64,000 bases of DNA from Bacteroidaceae bacterium. GTDB taxonomy: Bacteria; Bacteroidota; Bacteroidia; Bacteroidales; Bacteroidaceae. The DNA lies in contig JAKSIS010000006.1 of the NCBI GenBank assembly GCA_024398665.1, positions 1 to 64,000 on the forward strand, read 5' to 3'. The notes beneath the pieces are model-generated. The model saw only the letters and a program-made list of their open reading frames with translations, was not told where the DNA came from and made no database searches. Shown in pieces: positions 18,422-27,106 of this stretch; within the stretch, counting starts at the first letter, position 1; the number at the start of each line of letters is the position of its first letter. Position numbers and translations under genes: made by a program.

Positions 18422-20518
18422 GGACGCACCTTGCACAACAGGGACAGTCCCCGTTGCGCAGGGACAGTCCCTGTTGCACACCAGTCTGACTGGGAACGCC
18501 ATATCGCCAGACTCTTCCAGAGTCAGACTCTTTTCTCCCCTCCACTCGGAATAACAGGCCGCCTTGCCGGAATCTGAAACGTGATACATGGTCTCATCAC
18601 GCCCGGCGTCTTCTAAGGAATACGGATTATCATAATAATAATAAAGCCATGGGTCCATACTGCCAAGAAACGGTATGAGCAGCGTATCGGACTCATGGCC
18701 GTGACTTTTGGAAGTAAAACGCACGACCGGCACAGCATCCCGAAAATCGTGCAGAGCGACATTGCATGATGAAATAAGTTCCTGCACTTCATCCCAGGTG
18801 GGTAAGCGCCAGCCTTCAGGGACGGAAGCCAGCAGGCGCGGCAATTCGCTCCGTGTAAAATAGCCGGACTCCTCAGATCCGTATCCGGGAGAGAGTTCAC
18901 CCAAGTTGACATCGGCCCAGAGGACACTCAGTCCAAGGTCTACCGGATGTATTTCCTGCGGGATTACCGTGACGCGGCATCGGGCTTCACGGCCGCCTGC
19001 ACCTGCAATTATTTCACAAGTGCCGGCAGACAGCGCTGTTATCACGCCGTTCACATCGGCTATGGCAATGCTCTCATCGGACGAACTCCAGGAGAACATG
19101 TCATTCAGGCAGATTCTAGAAGGAATGACTTTGGCCGTTACACAGGTTTTCGTGCCTGAAAGCATGACAAGGTCCGATGTGTCCATGACGACTGTTTCAA
19201 AATCGTTTTCCTGCAGGGCGGTTACAGCGCGCACGGGAACGCCCAGGTATCTGGTATCGGAATTGGAAAAAAGAGAACTTTTATTCAGGTTCAGGCAGGC
19301 TCCGTCCTCGGATGTCAGGATACGGCACATCTCTCCGCGTCCGGCAGGACCGTTACCGTCCATGACACCCGAAGCGGGAAAGAATACGCTGCGGTCTTCA
19401 AATCCGGGTACCATGCTGACAAGCCGAATGCCCGGTATGCCGCACAAGGTGTCAGCAACGGCATCACATGCGTCAGCCAGCAGTTCACATTCCATGCGCG
19501 CAGGCATGCGCCACTCCGGCCCCCACGCCACCCTTGCAATGTCATCATCAGGCGTAAGCCTCTTGGGCCGGGACCTTCCCGTACTCCAATTGTCTGTCCT
19601 GTAATTGAATATGCCTTCCCTGCTGCCCCACATGAATGTGTTCCAGCTGTAGAAATCCTTGGTCCAGGTCTCAGACCAGACAAAGCTGTCACCCCAGTCC
19701 TGCGGCCGCTGAGCACCCACATTCATGGTGGCAATGCGGAACGGCAGGCCCAGGTCAACGCTTTCAAATATGCCGGGAAGCACTGTCACCCTGCATTTGC
19801 GGGTATGGCCGGCACACGTCACAGTTATGGTGCACCGGCCTGCAGAGCGGGCAAGCACGCTTCCATACTCCACGACAGCCACTGTGGTGTCACTTGACTC
19901 CCATGTGCACAGCGCGTCCAGAACGCGGTCCGATTCCAGTCCGATGATTCCGTGGGCGCCCTCATGCAGGATCATGCTCCCTGTTTTCAGCCGGAATTTC
20001 TTCACATCGGACCTGGTGACCTCTGACACGGGACGGACAGACAGCGACAGGCTTTTGCTCTGGGGCCATATATAATGGCCGCTCCAGATCATGTACACTG
20101 CAAAACCGGAATGATTATCCGGGGAAGGTATGGGCGTCGAGCTCCAGTAGCACCCCACGTCTTCAGTCTGATGCACCCCTTCGTCGTTCTGCCAGCCTTC
20201 AAAAGGCAGGAAAATGCTGTTGCCTTTGAATCCGGGGACATGAGATGTCACAAGGTACCCGGTCACGCTGTCACTTTCAATGAATTTCCAGGTGCAGTTT
20301 GCCAGCAGTTCGCGCCATTCCTGCCAGGAGGGAGTGCGCCACGGCTCTTCCAACGGCACATCGGCCTGAAACCCGTAAAGTGCTGCGGTATCAGCGGACT
20401 GCACATTAGCCGCAGCCCATTTGACTGACAGTCCAAGGTCAACCCCGCGTTCATAGTCCGCCGCAGGTACAGGCGCAGCCATAAGCAGCGCCACAGCAAT
20501 TGCCAAATGTCTTTTCAT
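18407..20518 (-). CDS. Exported protein with three repeated modules and Big_2-like linkers
   Basis: 703 residues with signal peptide MKRHLAIAVALLMAAPVPA. Three modules begin with VDLGLSVKWA (about residue 26), VDLGLPFRIA and VDLGLSVLWA, each followed by a W-RxP(T/A)-type segment ending in a Leu/Cys motif. This resembles the Fibrobacter major paralogous (FISUMP-like) domain common in Bacteroidales surface proteins. Between modules are bacterial Ig-like domains, for example SSSDESIAIADVNGVITALSAG. The role is unknown, probably surface-exposed. The last residues (RDCPCATGTVPVVQG) are translated from the palindromic repeat at 18411-18480, so the true C-terminus has probably been extended by repeat insertion. 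Confidence 0.75.
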   Translation of the reverse strand: MKRHLAIAVALLMAAPVPAADYERGVDLGLSVKWAAANVQSADTAALYGFQADVPLEEPWRTPSWQEWRELLANCTWKFIESDSVTGYLVTSHVPGFKGNSIFLPFEGWQNDEGVHQTEDVGCYWSSTPIPSPDNHSGFAVYMIWSGHYIWPQSKSLSLSVRPVSEVTRSDVKKFRLKTGSMILHEGAHGIIGLESDRVLDALCTWESSDTTVAVVEYGSVLARSAGRCTITVTCAGHTRKCRVTVLPGIFESVDLGLPFRIATMNVGAQRPQDWGDSFVWSETWTKDFYSWNTFMWGSREGIFNYRTDNWSTGRSRPKRLTPDDDIARVAWGPEWRMPARMECELLADACDAVADTLCGIPGIRLVSMVPGFEDRSVFFPASGVMDGNGPAGRGEMCRILTSEDGACLNLNKSSLFSNSDTRYLGVPVRAVTALQENDFETVVMDTSDLVMLSGTKTCVTAKVIPSRICLNDMFSWSSSDESIAIADVNGVITALSAGTCEIIAGAGGREARCRVTVIPQEIHPVDLGLSVLWADVNLGELSPGYGSEESGYFTRSELPRLLASVPEGWRLPTWDEVQELISSCNVALHDFRDAVPVVRFTSKSHGHESDTLLIPFLGSMDPWLYYYYDNPYSLEDAGRDETMYHVSDSGKAACYSEWRGEKSLTLEESGDMAFPVRLVCNRDCPCATGTVPVVQGASLLCK
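18411..18480. repeat. GGGACAGTCCC palindromic repeat array
   Basis: One degenerate unit (AGGGACGCACC) and two good units, CAGGGACAGTCCCCG and CAGGGACAGTCCCTG, are separated by TTG(C)(A/G)CA spacers. The array overlaps the 3' ends of both convergent genes and supplies the VKOR stop codon. Confidence 0.88.
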
Positions 20519-20560
20519 GCTGCAAATTTAGCCACATCACCCGCTCAGCACAAGATTCCA

Positions 20561-20645
20561 GCGTTGCAAAAGCGTTGCACAACGGGGACAGTCCCTGCGC
20601 AACGGGGACAGTCCCTGTTGCGCAGGGACTGTCCCCATTGATCAC
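20561..20645. repeat. GGGGACAGTCCC palindromic repeat with long hairpin
   Basis: Three units. The last two are inverted, so 20604-20617 and 20623-20636 form a perfect 14-bp stem with a TTGCG loop. The array ends in ATTGATCA, where TGATCA gives the stop codon of the GH43 gene on the minus strand. It lies between the 5' end of the module protein gene and the 3' end of the GH43 gene. Confidence 0.9.
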
Positions 20646-21763
20646 AGGCTCCACTCGTCGTACCAGTGCAGAATGAAGCGGCCGTCGGGAGTGAACTCGA
20701 CCGGGAGCCATATGTAGCGGCCGTCAATGGCGTTATCCGGGGTCCAGCGGTCGCCCATGTAGATGAACGTGTTCTTCTTTCCGGCCACCTGAATGAAGAA
20801 TGTGCTCTGCGAATGGTAGGTGGTTTCGCTGTCACGGTCCACACAGGGGTTGCCAATCTGCGTCCAGGGCCCCCATATTGACGGAGCCACGGCGCTGCGG
20901 GCACGGTTGGGAGCCCAGCCGGTGCATTCGGAACCCATGAAATAGTACAGACCGTCCTTCTTGAACAGAGCCGGCGCCTCCATGCGGTCACCTATGAACG
21001 CACGCACGTACTTGCCCGTGAAATCCAGATAGTCATCGGTCAGTTCCGATATGTGGATCACGCTGTTCGATTCCGATGAGCAGATGTGGTAGGCCTTGCC
21101 GTCATCATCGACAAAGAGAGTCATGTCGCGGCTGTGCTGTCCCTTCTGAAAGTCACGGCCCAGCGTGTTGACCGAATCGGGATGCTCATTCCAGTTAAGG
21201 TTGGAGCGTTCGCGGGCATTGCGTCCGGTCACAGGCTCCTTGTGCAGCGGCAGCACATTCACAGGCCAGGTCTGCGGGTTGCTGCGCGTACACCTTATAT
21301 ATGTGTACGGCCCCGTGACCTTATCGGCCTGCGCAATGCCGATCATGGCGCCGTCATAGCCTCCGTTCTTGGGTTCCAGATGAAACCACATGACAAACTT
21401 TTTCGTTCTGGCGTTGTATATGACCTTGGGACGTTCCAGAATGCAGCCTTTCGTTATGTCCGATGCGGGGTCGTCACTGACAGCAAGCGCAATGCCGCAG
21501 TCCTTCCAGTTGTACAGGTCCTTTGAGGAATACACATGAACGCCCACGTTCGCGTTGTTGCCGCCCGGGCCTTCAGTCTTGTGCTCGCCGAACCAGTAGT
21601 AAACGTTCCTGTAATACAGTATGCCGCCGCCGTGCGCGTTTATGTGCACGCCTTTGTCATCGGACCATATCTGTCCCGGTCTGAAACTTGTGTTCTGCGC
21701 CTGTGCGCCGGCCGCCAGCAGAATCACCGCCGCTGCAGCCATGACTTTCCGTATTGCTTTCAT
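20642..21763 (-). CDS. GH43 family glycosidase, galactan-type
   Basis: 373 residues with signal peptide MKAIRKVMAAAAVILLAAGAQA. It has the five-bladed GH43 fold repeats: AHGGGILYYRNVYYWFGE near the N-terminus, ILERPKVIYNARTKKF with the likely acid glutamate, and GDRMEAPALFKKDGLYY. The N-terminal AHGGG segment, without the usual DP pair, is like the exo-beta-1,3-galactanase-type GH43 group, which often lacks the classical base aspartate. A substrate in arabinogalactan is therefore plausible but inferred. The start was moved to 21763 to retain the signal peptide. Confidence 0.82.
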   Translation of the reverse strand: MKAIRKVMAAAAVILLAAGAQAQNTSFRPGQIWSDDKGVHINAHGGGILYYRNVYYWFGEHKTEGPGGNNANVGVHVYSSKDLYNWKDCGIALAVSDDPASDITKGCILERPKVIYNARTKKFVMWFHLEPKNGGYDGAMIGIAQADKVTGPYTYIRCTRSNPQTWPVNVLPLHKEPVTGRNARERSNLNWNEHPDSVNTLGRDFQKGQHSRDMTLFVDDDGKAYHICSSESNSVIHISELTDDYLDFTGKYVRAFIGDRMEAPALFKKDGLYYFMGSECTGWAPNRARSAVAPSIWGPWTQIGNPCVDRDSETTYHSQSTFFIQVAGKKNTFIYMGDRWTPDNAIDGRYIWLPVEFTPDGRFILHWYDEWSL

Positions 21764-21887
21764 GCTTGTAAAGATATGAAATAAATCCGATGCGCATACG
21801 GGTGGTCTGCCAAAAACCGCCCGGCTCCGCATCCCCCGCCAAAGAGAGACTCACAAACACATGTCCAGAGCCTCTTGAGAGGACAGC

Positions 21888-21976
21888 GTGTGGCTGACAC
21901 ACCATTTTCAGGCAGGTCAGCCACATTATACTTTGTTTTGAGACTTATGACATGGTATCATGTGTCACCGTTTGGC
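21888..21976 (+). repeat. RAYT-island repeat family, dispersed copy A
   Basis: GTGTGGCTGAC (21888-21898) and GTCAGCCACA (21916-21925) form a stem, and the copy ends in TGTGTCACCGTTTGGC (21961-21976). The same layout occurs at 32650-32747 and 33960-34057, flanking the RAYT gene. Copy A ends next to a TATTTTTG element at 21986. Confidence 0.8.
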
Positions 21977-22010
21977 AAAAATAATTATTTTTGCACAAAA
22001 GGAAATGTGT

Positions 22011-23009
22011 ATGAAAATGCTGTTGACTATTCTGATGGCGGCCGTATATGCGACTGCGGCAGCACAGGGACCTCAGGGACCGCGCAGGCAGGCGGAGATG
22101 ACGGATCCTTCGGTACATGATCCCGTGGTGGCGTTCTGTGAAGGCCGGTATTACCTTTTCTGCACGGGGTTCGGCGTGACGCAGATGTCATCATCGGACC
22201 TCAGGACATGGAAGTTCGAAAAGCAGGTGCTGTCACCCGTGCCGGAATGGGCCAGACAGGCGGTGCCGGGCTACAACGGGCATACATGGGCGCCGGACAT
22301 CATTTTCCGTGACGGGACCTATTACCTTTATTATTCGTGCTCGACATTCGGCAAGAACACGTCAGCTATCGGCGTGGCGACCAACAGGACTCTGAATACG
22401 GAATCACCGGACTACCAGTGGGTTGACCACGGGATGGTGCTGCAGTCGCTGCCCTACCGCGACATGTGGAACGCCATTGACCCCAACGTCATTGTTGACG
22501 GGGACGGAACGCCGTGGATGGTGTTCGGTTCGTTCTGGGACGGAATCAAGCTGACGCGCCTGGATAAGAGCATGCTGCGCCTGTCCGAACCCCAGCAGTG
22601 GTTCTCGCTGTGCCGCCGCGAAAGGGCCGTGACCGATGACTCCGACCCCGGCACCGGTGCCGTGGAGGCTCCGTTCATATTCTACAAGGACGGCTGGTAC
22701 TGGCTGTTCGTGTCCACGGACTACTGCTGCCGCGGCAAGGACAGCACTTACAAGGTGCAGGTTGGACGCAGCAGCACCGTCACCGGACCGTATCTGGACC
22801 GTGATGGCCGCAGCATGCTTGACGGCGGCGGAACGGTTGTCGTGGCCGGCAACGGACGCTACCCTGGCGTGGGTCATACCGCCACGGTCACATTCAACGG
22901 CAGGGACTACCTGTTCTTCCACGGCTATGACGAGACGCGCAACGGACAGTCCGTACTGCTGATACGCGAAATAGACTGGTCCACGGGATGGCCGCAGGTC
23001 ACATTGTAA
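22011..23009 (+). CDS. GH43 endo-1,5-alpha-L-arabinanase-like enzyme
   Basis: 332 residues with a short signal peptide (MKMLLTILMAAVYATAAAQ). GH43 motifs: VHDPVVAFCEGRYYLF (catalytic base aspartate), AIDPNVIVDGDGTPWMVFG (pKa-modulating aspartate) and AVEAPFIFYKDGWYWLF (acid glutamate). Together with WAPDIIFRDGTYYLYY these match arabinanases acting on pectic arabinan. Start 22011 has AAAGG upstream; ATG at 22005 is a close alternative. A TATTTTTG element at 21986-21993 could be its -7 box. It is divergent from the GH43 at 20642, suggesting shared induction. Confidence 0.88.
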   Translation: MKMLLTILMAAVYATAAAQGPQGPRRQAEMTDPSVHDPVVAFCEGRYYLFCTGFGVTQMSSSDLRTWKFEKQVLSPVPEWARQAVPGYNGHTWAPDIIFRDGTYYLYYSCSTFGKNTSAIGVATNRTLNTESPDYQWVDHGMVLQSLPYRDMWNAIDPNVIVDGDGTPWMVFGSFWDGIKLTRLDKSMLRLSEPQQWFSLCRRERAVTDDSDPGTGAVEAPFIFYKDGWYWLFVSTDYCCRGKDSTYKVQVGRSSTVTGPYLDRDGRSMLDGGGTVVVAGNGRYPGVGHTATVTFNGRDYLFFHGYDETRNGQSVLLIREIDWSTGWPQVTL

Positions 23010-23055
23010 TCAAAAAAAATTCCGTCGCAAGCGCATAACGCAAGCGCAAAACCGC

Positions 23056-23063
23056 TATCTTTG
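23056..23063 (+). promoter_or_regulatory. -7 element TATCTTTG for the thiamine operon
   Basis: TATCTTTG matches TAnnTTTG and lies just upstream of the TPP riboswitch. The -33 partner is not clear. Confidence 0.55.
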
Positions 23064-23073
23064 CAGCCGAATG

Positions 23074-23152
23074 AAAGGGGGTGCTTCCTGCATGGAAGCT
23101 GAGATCATACCCTAGGAACCTGATTCGGTTAGTACCGGCGTAGGGAGTGGAC
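23074..23152 (+). promoter_or_regulatory. TPP riboswitch (THI element)
   Basis: The conserved THI-box core is intact: GGGGTGC, then GCTGAGATCATACCC, GAACCTGATTCGG and ACCGGCGTAGGGA. It is the leader of the TonB receptor and PnuC-type genes, so thiamine pyrophosphate would repress their expression. The start codon lies 46 bp after the element, consistent with control in the leader. Confidence 0.95.
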
Positions 23153-23197
23153 TTCAGAACAGTATTGTATCCCTTTTCATTTTTAACGGAAACAGAA

Positions 23198-25393
23198 ATG
23201 AAGAGGGTTTTCTTTTTTATGGCTCTTACGGCTGTCACGGCAGGCATTCACGCCGGGCAGGAAGCCGGCGACAGCACACGCGTATATGACCTGGGTGAAG
23301 TTGTCATCGCATCGACACGCGTGGCGGCCGACGCCCCCATGACCGTCAGTCTTATGGACGGCGGAACGCTTCAGAACAGTTCCACCGGTACCGCAGAACT
23401 GCCGTTCCTAATGCAGCTCACCCCGTCAGTCATCGCTTCATCGGACAACGGCACGGGCATAGGAACCAGTTATATGAGCATACGCGGTACACGTGACGAA
23501 CGCATCAACTTCACAATGGACGGCGTACCGCTTAACAACCCCGAGGACCAGACCGTATTCTGGGCCAACATGAACAGCTACAGCGCATCGGTCAGCAGCA
23601 TACAGATACAGCGCGGAGCAGGCACGTCAACCAACGGCACGGGAGCGTTCGGTGCAAGTGTCAGTATGGAGTCCGATGCGCCATGCCCCGACCGTCACCT
23701 GAATCTGGAAACGTCGGCCGGCACTTACGGCACTTATGCAGGAACCGTCAAGGCAGGTACAGGCCTCATAAAGGGTCACCTGACCCTGGACGGCCGCTTT
23801 TCCTACACCAGCACCGACGGCTACATTGAGCGCACCGGAGCAAATCTGGGTTCCTATTTCGCACAGGCAGCCTGGAGTGGTGACAATGCAGTGATAAGGC
23901 TGAAGAATTTCGGCGGCTACGAACACACCGGCCAGGCATGGAACGGCGTACCCGCAGAACAGGTCATGGCCGGCAACCGCACTTACAACAGTCTGGGCCT
24001 GTACCATGATGACAGCGGCATGCCGGCTGAACGCCCCACCACTGACAACTACAACCAGAACATCACCCACCTGAGCATTGCCGGCCGGCTGAACGGACAC
24101 TGGAACGCCGGTCTCACGCTGAGCCTGAACATTGAAGAGGGTTATTATGAAGACATGAAGGACAGCGTGGATCTGGCCGCGAAATTCGGTCTGAACGGAT
24201 ACGGCACAGCCAGTGCTGACCGCCACAAATGGGTCAGAAACAGGCAGGTGGGAGCATTCGGCACTGCTGTACGCACATCGGAATCGTGCGAACTGACTTT
24301 CGGAGCCGGCGGCATGTGGTACGTATCGGACCACTGGGGTGATCTGGAATGGATTCAGGGACAGCACATTGCAAGCCCCGTAAGATACTATTTCAGCGAT
24401 GCCGGAAAAAATGACGCGAACGTATCGGCCAAAGCCATGTTCCACCTGTCGGAAAGAATGCACCTTTTCGCTGACCTGCAACTGAGACACACCTCTTACC
24501 GTATTGGCGGACAGAATGACAAATTCACAAAGGGAACGGACGGCACGTACCGGAACCAGCTGCTGGACGTGAATGAAAAGTTCACATTCATCAACCCCAA
24601 AGCGGGAATAAGCTGGGACAGCCATGCCGGCAACCTTTACCTGTCATTCGCCCGCACCGGACGCGAACCCACACGCAACAACTACACCGACAACGGCGGC
24701 ACGCTGAAACCGCGCCATGAGAGCATGAACGACATTGAAGCCGGCTGGTCCAAAGCCGGAAAAGGCTGGCACGCCGGAATAAGCCTGTACCACATGGGCT
24801 ACCGTGACCAGCTGATACCGACAGGCCGGCTGAGTGACATAGGCGAAGCCCTGACTGAGAATGTGGACCGTTCCCTGCGCAGCGGAATCGAACTGCAGGG
24901 CGGATTGCAGCCGGCCCGATGGTTCACCTGGGAACTTAATGCCACCTTGAGCCGCAACCTCATCCTGGACTTCACCGAATACGTGGACAACTGGGACGGT
25001 GAAGCGCTGCAGATCCATTATGACAGAACAGACATAGCACTTTCGCCGTCCCTGACCGCCTCCAGTCTCATGACATTCGATGCGGCGCGCGGCCTGGAGT
25101 TCTCCCTGCTGACCCATTACACAGGCAGGCAGTATCTTGACAACAGTTCCTGCCGCGACCGCTCGCTTGACCCATACTGCGTCACTGACATCAGTGTCCG
25201 GTACAGTTACGGCCGAATGGGGCTGACTGCCAGAGCGGGGAACGTTACAGGCGCCCGGTACGCCACCGGCGGCTGGGTATACAGCGCAGTATCCGAAAGT
25301 TGCGGCTATACCGCAGACCGGCGCTACACGGAAAGCGGACTTGCCGTCCAGGCCCCGCATACATTCATCCTTACAATCAGCTTTGACTTATGA
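23198..25393 (+). CDS. TonB-dependent outer-membrane receptor for thiamine
   Basis: 731 residues. Signal peptide MKRVFFFMALTAVTAGIHAG, then a plug domain (DLGEVVIASTRV, SYMSIRGTRDERINFTMDGVPLN, IQIQRGAGTSTNGTGAFG) and a C-terminal 22-strand barrel ending HTFILTISFDL. Placement directly behind a TPP riboswitch, and 4-bp overlap with a PnuC-type transporter, show a role in thiamine uptake across the outer membrane. The start at 23198 was chosen because the longer frame from 23147 reads through the leader and lacks a signal peptide. Confidence 0.9.
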   Translation: MKRVFFFMALTAVTAGIHAGQEAGDSTRVYDLGEVVIASTRVAADAPMTVSLMDGGTLQNSSTGTAELPFLMQLTPSVIASSDNGTGIGTSYMSIRGTRDERINFTMDGVPLNNPEDQTVFWANMNSYSASVSSIQIQRGAGTSTNGTGAFGASVSMESDAPCPDRHLNLETSAGTYGTYAGTVKAGTGLIKGHLTLDGRFSYTSTDGYIERTGANLGSYFAQAAWSGDNAVIRLKNFGGYEHTGQAWNGVPAEQVMAGNRTYNSLGLYHDDSGMPAERPTTDNYNQNITHLSIAGRLNGHWNAGLTLSLNIEEGYYEDMKDSVDLAAKFGLNGYGTASADRHKWVRNRQVGAFGTAVRTSESCELTFGAGGMWYVSDHWGDLEWIQGQHIASPVRYYFSDAGKNDANVSAKAMFHLSERMHLFADLQLRHTSYRIGGQNDKFTKGTDGTYRNQLLDVNEKFTFINPKAGISWDSHAGNLYLSFARTGREPTRNNYTDNGGTLKPRHESMNDIEAGWSKAGKGWHAGISLYHMGYRDQLIPTGRLSDIGEALTENVDRSLRSGIELQGGLQPARWFTWELNATLSRNLILDFTEYVDNWDGEALQIHYDRTDIALSPSLTASSLMTFDAARGLEFSLLTHYTGRQYLDNSSCRDRSLDPYCVTDISVRYSYGRMGLTARAGNVTGARYATGGWVYSAVSESCGYTADRRYTESGLAVQAPHTFILTISFDL

Positions 25394-26019
25394 ACATTCT
25401 GCAGTACTTTCAGGAGCAGTTCACGGGCATGGACTTCTGGGATGCCATCCAGACAGCCGGGCTCATACTGAGTTTCATCTACCTGTGGCTGGAGTTCCGC
25501 CAGAAACCACTGATGTGGGTGATAAGCGCCATGTGTTCAATGATCTACGCCAGTGTCTACTTCCACAGCAAAATCTATGCCGACATGGGATTCAGCTGTT
25601 TCAACATCGTAATGTGCGTCTACGGCTTCATAAAATGGATGAAAGGCGGCAGGAAGACCGGTAAATCCGATTCCGGCATAACCTACCGCCATTTCCGCAG
25701 CCGTGAATTCATGGCAGTGCTGGGCGTATCGGCCCTGATTTGGGCAGCCATATACTGCGTGCTGGAATTCCTTACCGACAGTCCGGTCCCCATGCTGGAC
25801 GCCCTCACCACCATGCTCAACATAGTGGGCACCTGGGTTCTGGCACAGAAGATCATTGAAGTATGGGGCATATGGTTCCTTGTGAATTCAATATCAATCT
25901 ACATCTACTGCCGCCGCGGCCTTCACGTGACCACCATACTGCTGTACGGATTCTACCTGTGCGCATCGGTCTACGGGTGGATAAAATGGTACCGGAAAGG
26001 GCATGCAGTTCAAAACTGA
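25390..26019 (+). CDS. pnuT: PnuC-family thiamine transporter (PnuT)
   Basis: 209 residues with about seven membrane helices of the PnuC family, including WLEFRQKPLMWVISAMCSMIY, AIYCVLEFLTD and a helix-rich C-terminus ending YGWIKWY. PnuC itself carries nicotinamide riboside, but members in TPP-riboswitch operons of Bacteroidetes carry thiamine; the riboswitch and TonB receptor here support thiamine as the substrate. It overlaps the receptor gene by 4 bp. A thiamine pyrophosphokinase, often next in such operons, is not here. Confidence 0.88.
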   Translation: MNILQYFQEQFTGMDFWDAIQTAGLILSFIYLWLEFRQKPLMWVISAMCSMIYASVYFHSKIYADMGFSCFNIVMCVYGFIKWMKGGRKTGKSDSGITYRHFRSREFMAVLGVSALIWAAIYCVLEFLTDSPVPMLDALTTMLNIVGTWVLAQKIIEVWGIWFLVNSISIYIYCRRGLHVTTILLYGFYLCASVYGWIKWYRKGHAVQN

Positions 26020-26168
26020 AGTTCCGCTGTGAAACTTCAGTTCCAGCCGCTCGCGGCTGGGTCCTCCCCTGAGGGGAGGATGCTGGTGGGGGTCAGAAAA
26101 GGATATTTGTATTCAAGTTCCGCCTTGATGAGCCCTGAATGACAGTAATATGGAACATGCGGAACTTG
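26014..26168. repeat. Cluster of four hairpins after the pnuT gene
   Basis: Four perfect inverted repeats follow one another: AACTGAAGTT/AACTTCAGTT (26014-26042), CCAGCCGC/GCGGCTGG (26043-26060), CCTCCCC/GGGGAGG (26063-26079) and CAAGTTCCGC/GCGGAACTTG (26114-26168). The first overlaps the pnuT stop codon; the last overlaps the -33 region of the next gene's promoter. One or more probably serve as terminators, although no long T run follows. Confidence 0.7.
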
Positions 26169-26193
26169 AATTTAAAAATAATGAGTACCTTTG
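26166..26193 (+). promoter_or_regulatory. Promoter of the DUF3078 gene
   Basis: TTG at 26166-26168 and TACCTTTG at 26186-26193 are separated by 17 bases. The start codon is 31 bp downstream. The -33 TTG lies in the right arm of an inverted repeat. Confidence 0.6.
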
Positions 26194-26224
26194 CAGTCCG
26201 CAACAACAACATGACAACATATTT

Positions 26225-27088
26225 ATGAAGACAAGACTTTTCATTCTCGCAGCTCTGCTGCCACTGGGCGTTGCAGCTCAGGAGGAATCGGCCTGGACCC
26301 ACAAAGGACTGACAGGTATCAACTTTACACAGACATCTTTCACGAACTGGAGTGAGGGCGGTCAGAACGCAGTTGCAGGCAACGCTTACCTGAACGCATC
26401 CCTGAACTACAAGAAGGACAAGGTATCCTGGACCAATGACCTGAATGCCAACTACGGTCTCCAGAACACTGAAGAGAACGGCTGGCGCAAGAACATTGAC
26501 AACCTGAATTTCGCATCGAAGTTCGGTCACCAGATTACTGAAAAGGTCTACTATGCAGCCCTTCTGGACTTCAAGACCCAGATGGCCAACGGCTACCAGT
26601 ACAAGGACACCGGCAAGGAACTCATCTCGAAGTTCTGGACCCCCGCCTATCTGAACGTTTCAGTCGGTATTGACTACAAGCCCAATGACAACATTGCAGT
26701 ATACTTCTCACCGGTTGCCGGAAAGCTGACAATGGTCGCTGACACCGTATTCTCGACCCGCTACGGTCTGGATCCGGGCAAGATGGTACGTCCCCAGCTG
26801 GGTTCCACCCTCAAGGCTACAGCCAACTACGACAAGCTCATGAACGGCAAGCTGACACTCAAGTCAACGCTTGACCTCTTCACCGCATATGACGATTCAT
26901 TCGGCAACATTGACGTGAACTGGGACGTTCTGGCAGGTCTGAACCTGTCAAAGTTCATCACCGTCACATTCCAGTCAACGCTGAAGTATGACGATGACAT
27001 CAAGTACATTGATGCCGACGGTGTCAAGCACGGCGCCAGAGTACAGTTCAAGGAGATTCTCGGCGTAGGTCTCAGCTACAAGTTCTGA
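26225..27088 (+). CDS. DUF3078 family exported beta-barrel protein
   Basis: 287 residues with signal peptide MKTRLFILAALLPLGVAAQ. The mature part has WTHKGLTGINFTQTSFTNWSEGGQN, the typical start of DUF3078 proteins, and then repeating beta-strands ending in KEILGVGLSYKF. An outer-membrane barrel is expected; function is unknown. The extended frame from 26150 runs through the promoter and was rejected. The EamA gene follows after 18 bp. Confidence 0.8.
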   Translation: MKTRLFILAALLPLGVAAQEESAWTHKGLTGINFTQTSFTNWSEGGQNAVAGNAYLNASLNYKKDKVSWTNDLNANYGLQNTEENGWRKNIDNLNFASKFGHQITEKVYYAALLDFKTQMANGYQYKDTGKELISKFWTPAYLNVSVGIDYKPNDNIAVYFSPVAGKLTMVADTVFSTRYGLDPGKMVRPQLGSTLKATANYDKLMNGKLTLKSTLDLFTAYDDSFGNIDVNWDVLAGLNLSKFITVTFQSTLKYDDDIKYIDADGVKHGARVQFKEILGVGLSYKF

Positions 27089-27106
27089 ACAATCCGCTGA
27101 AAAGTC

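Noticed and set aside
25390..26019. Nicotinamide riboside transporter as the function of the PnuC protein
   Set aside because: The TPP riboswitch and TonB partner favour thiamine.
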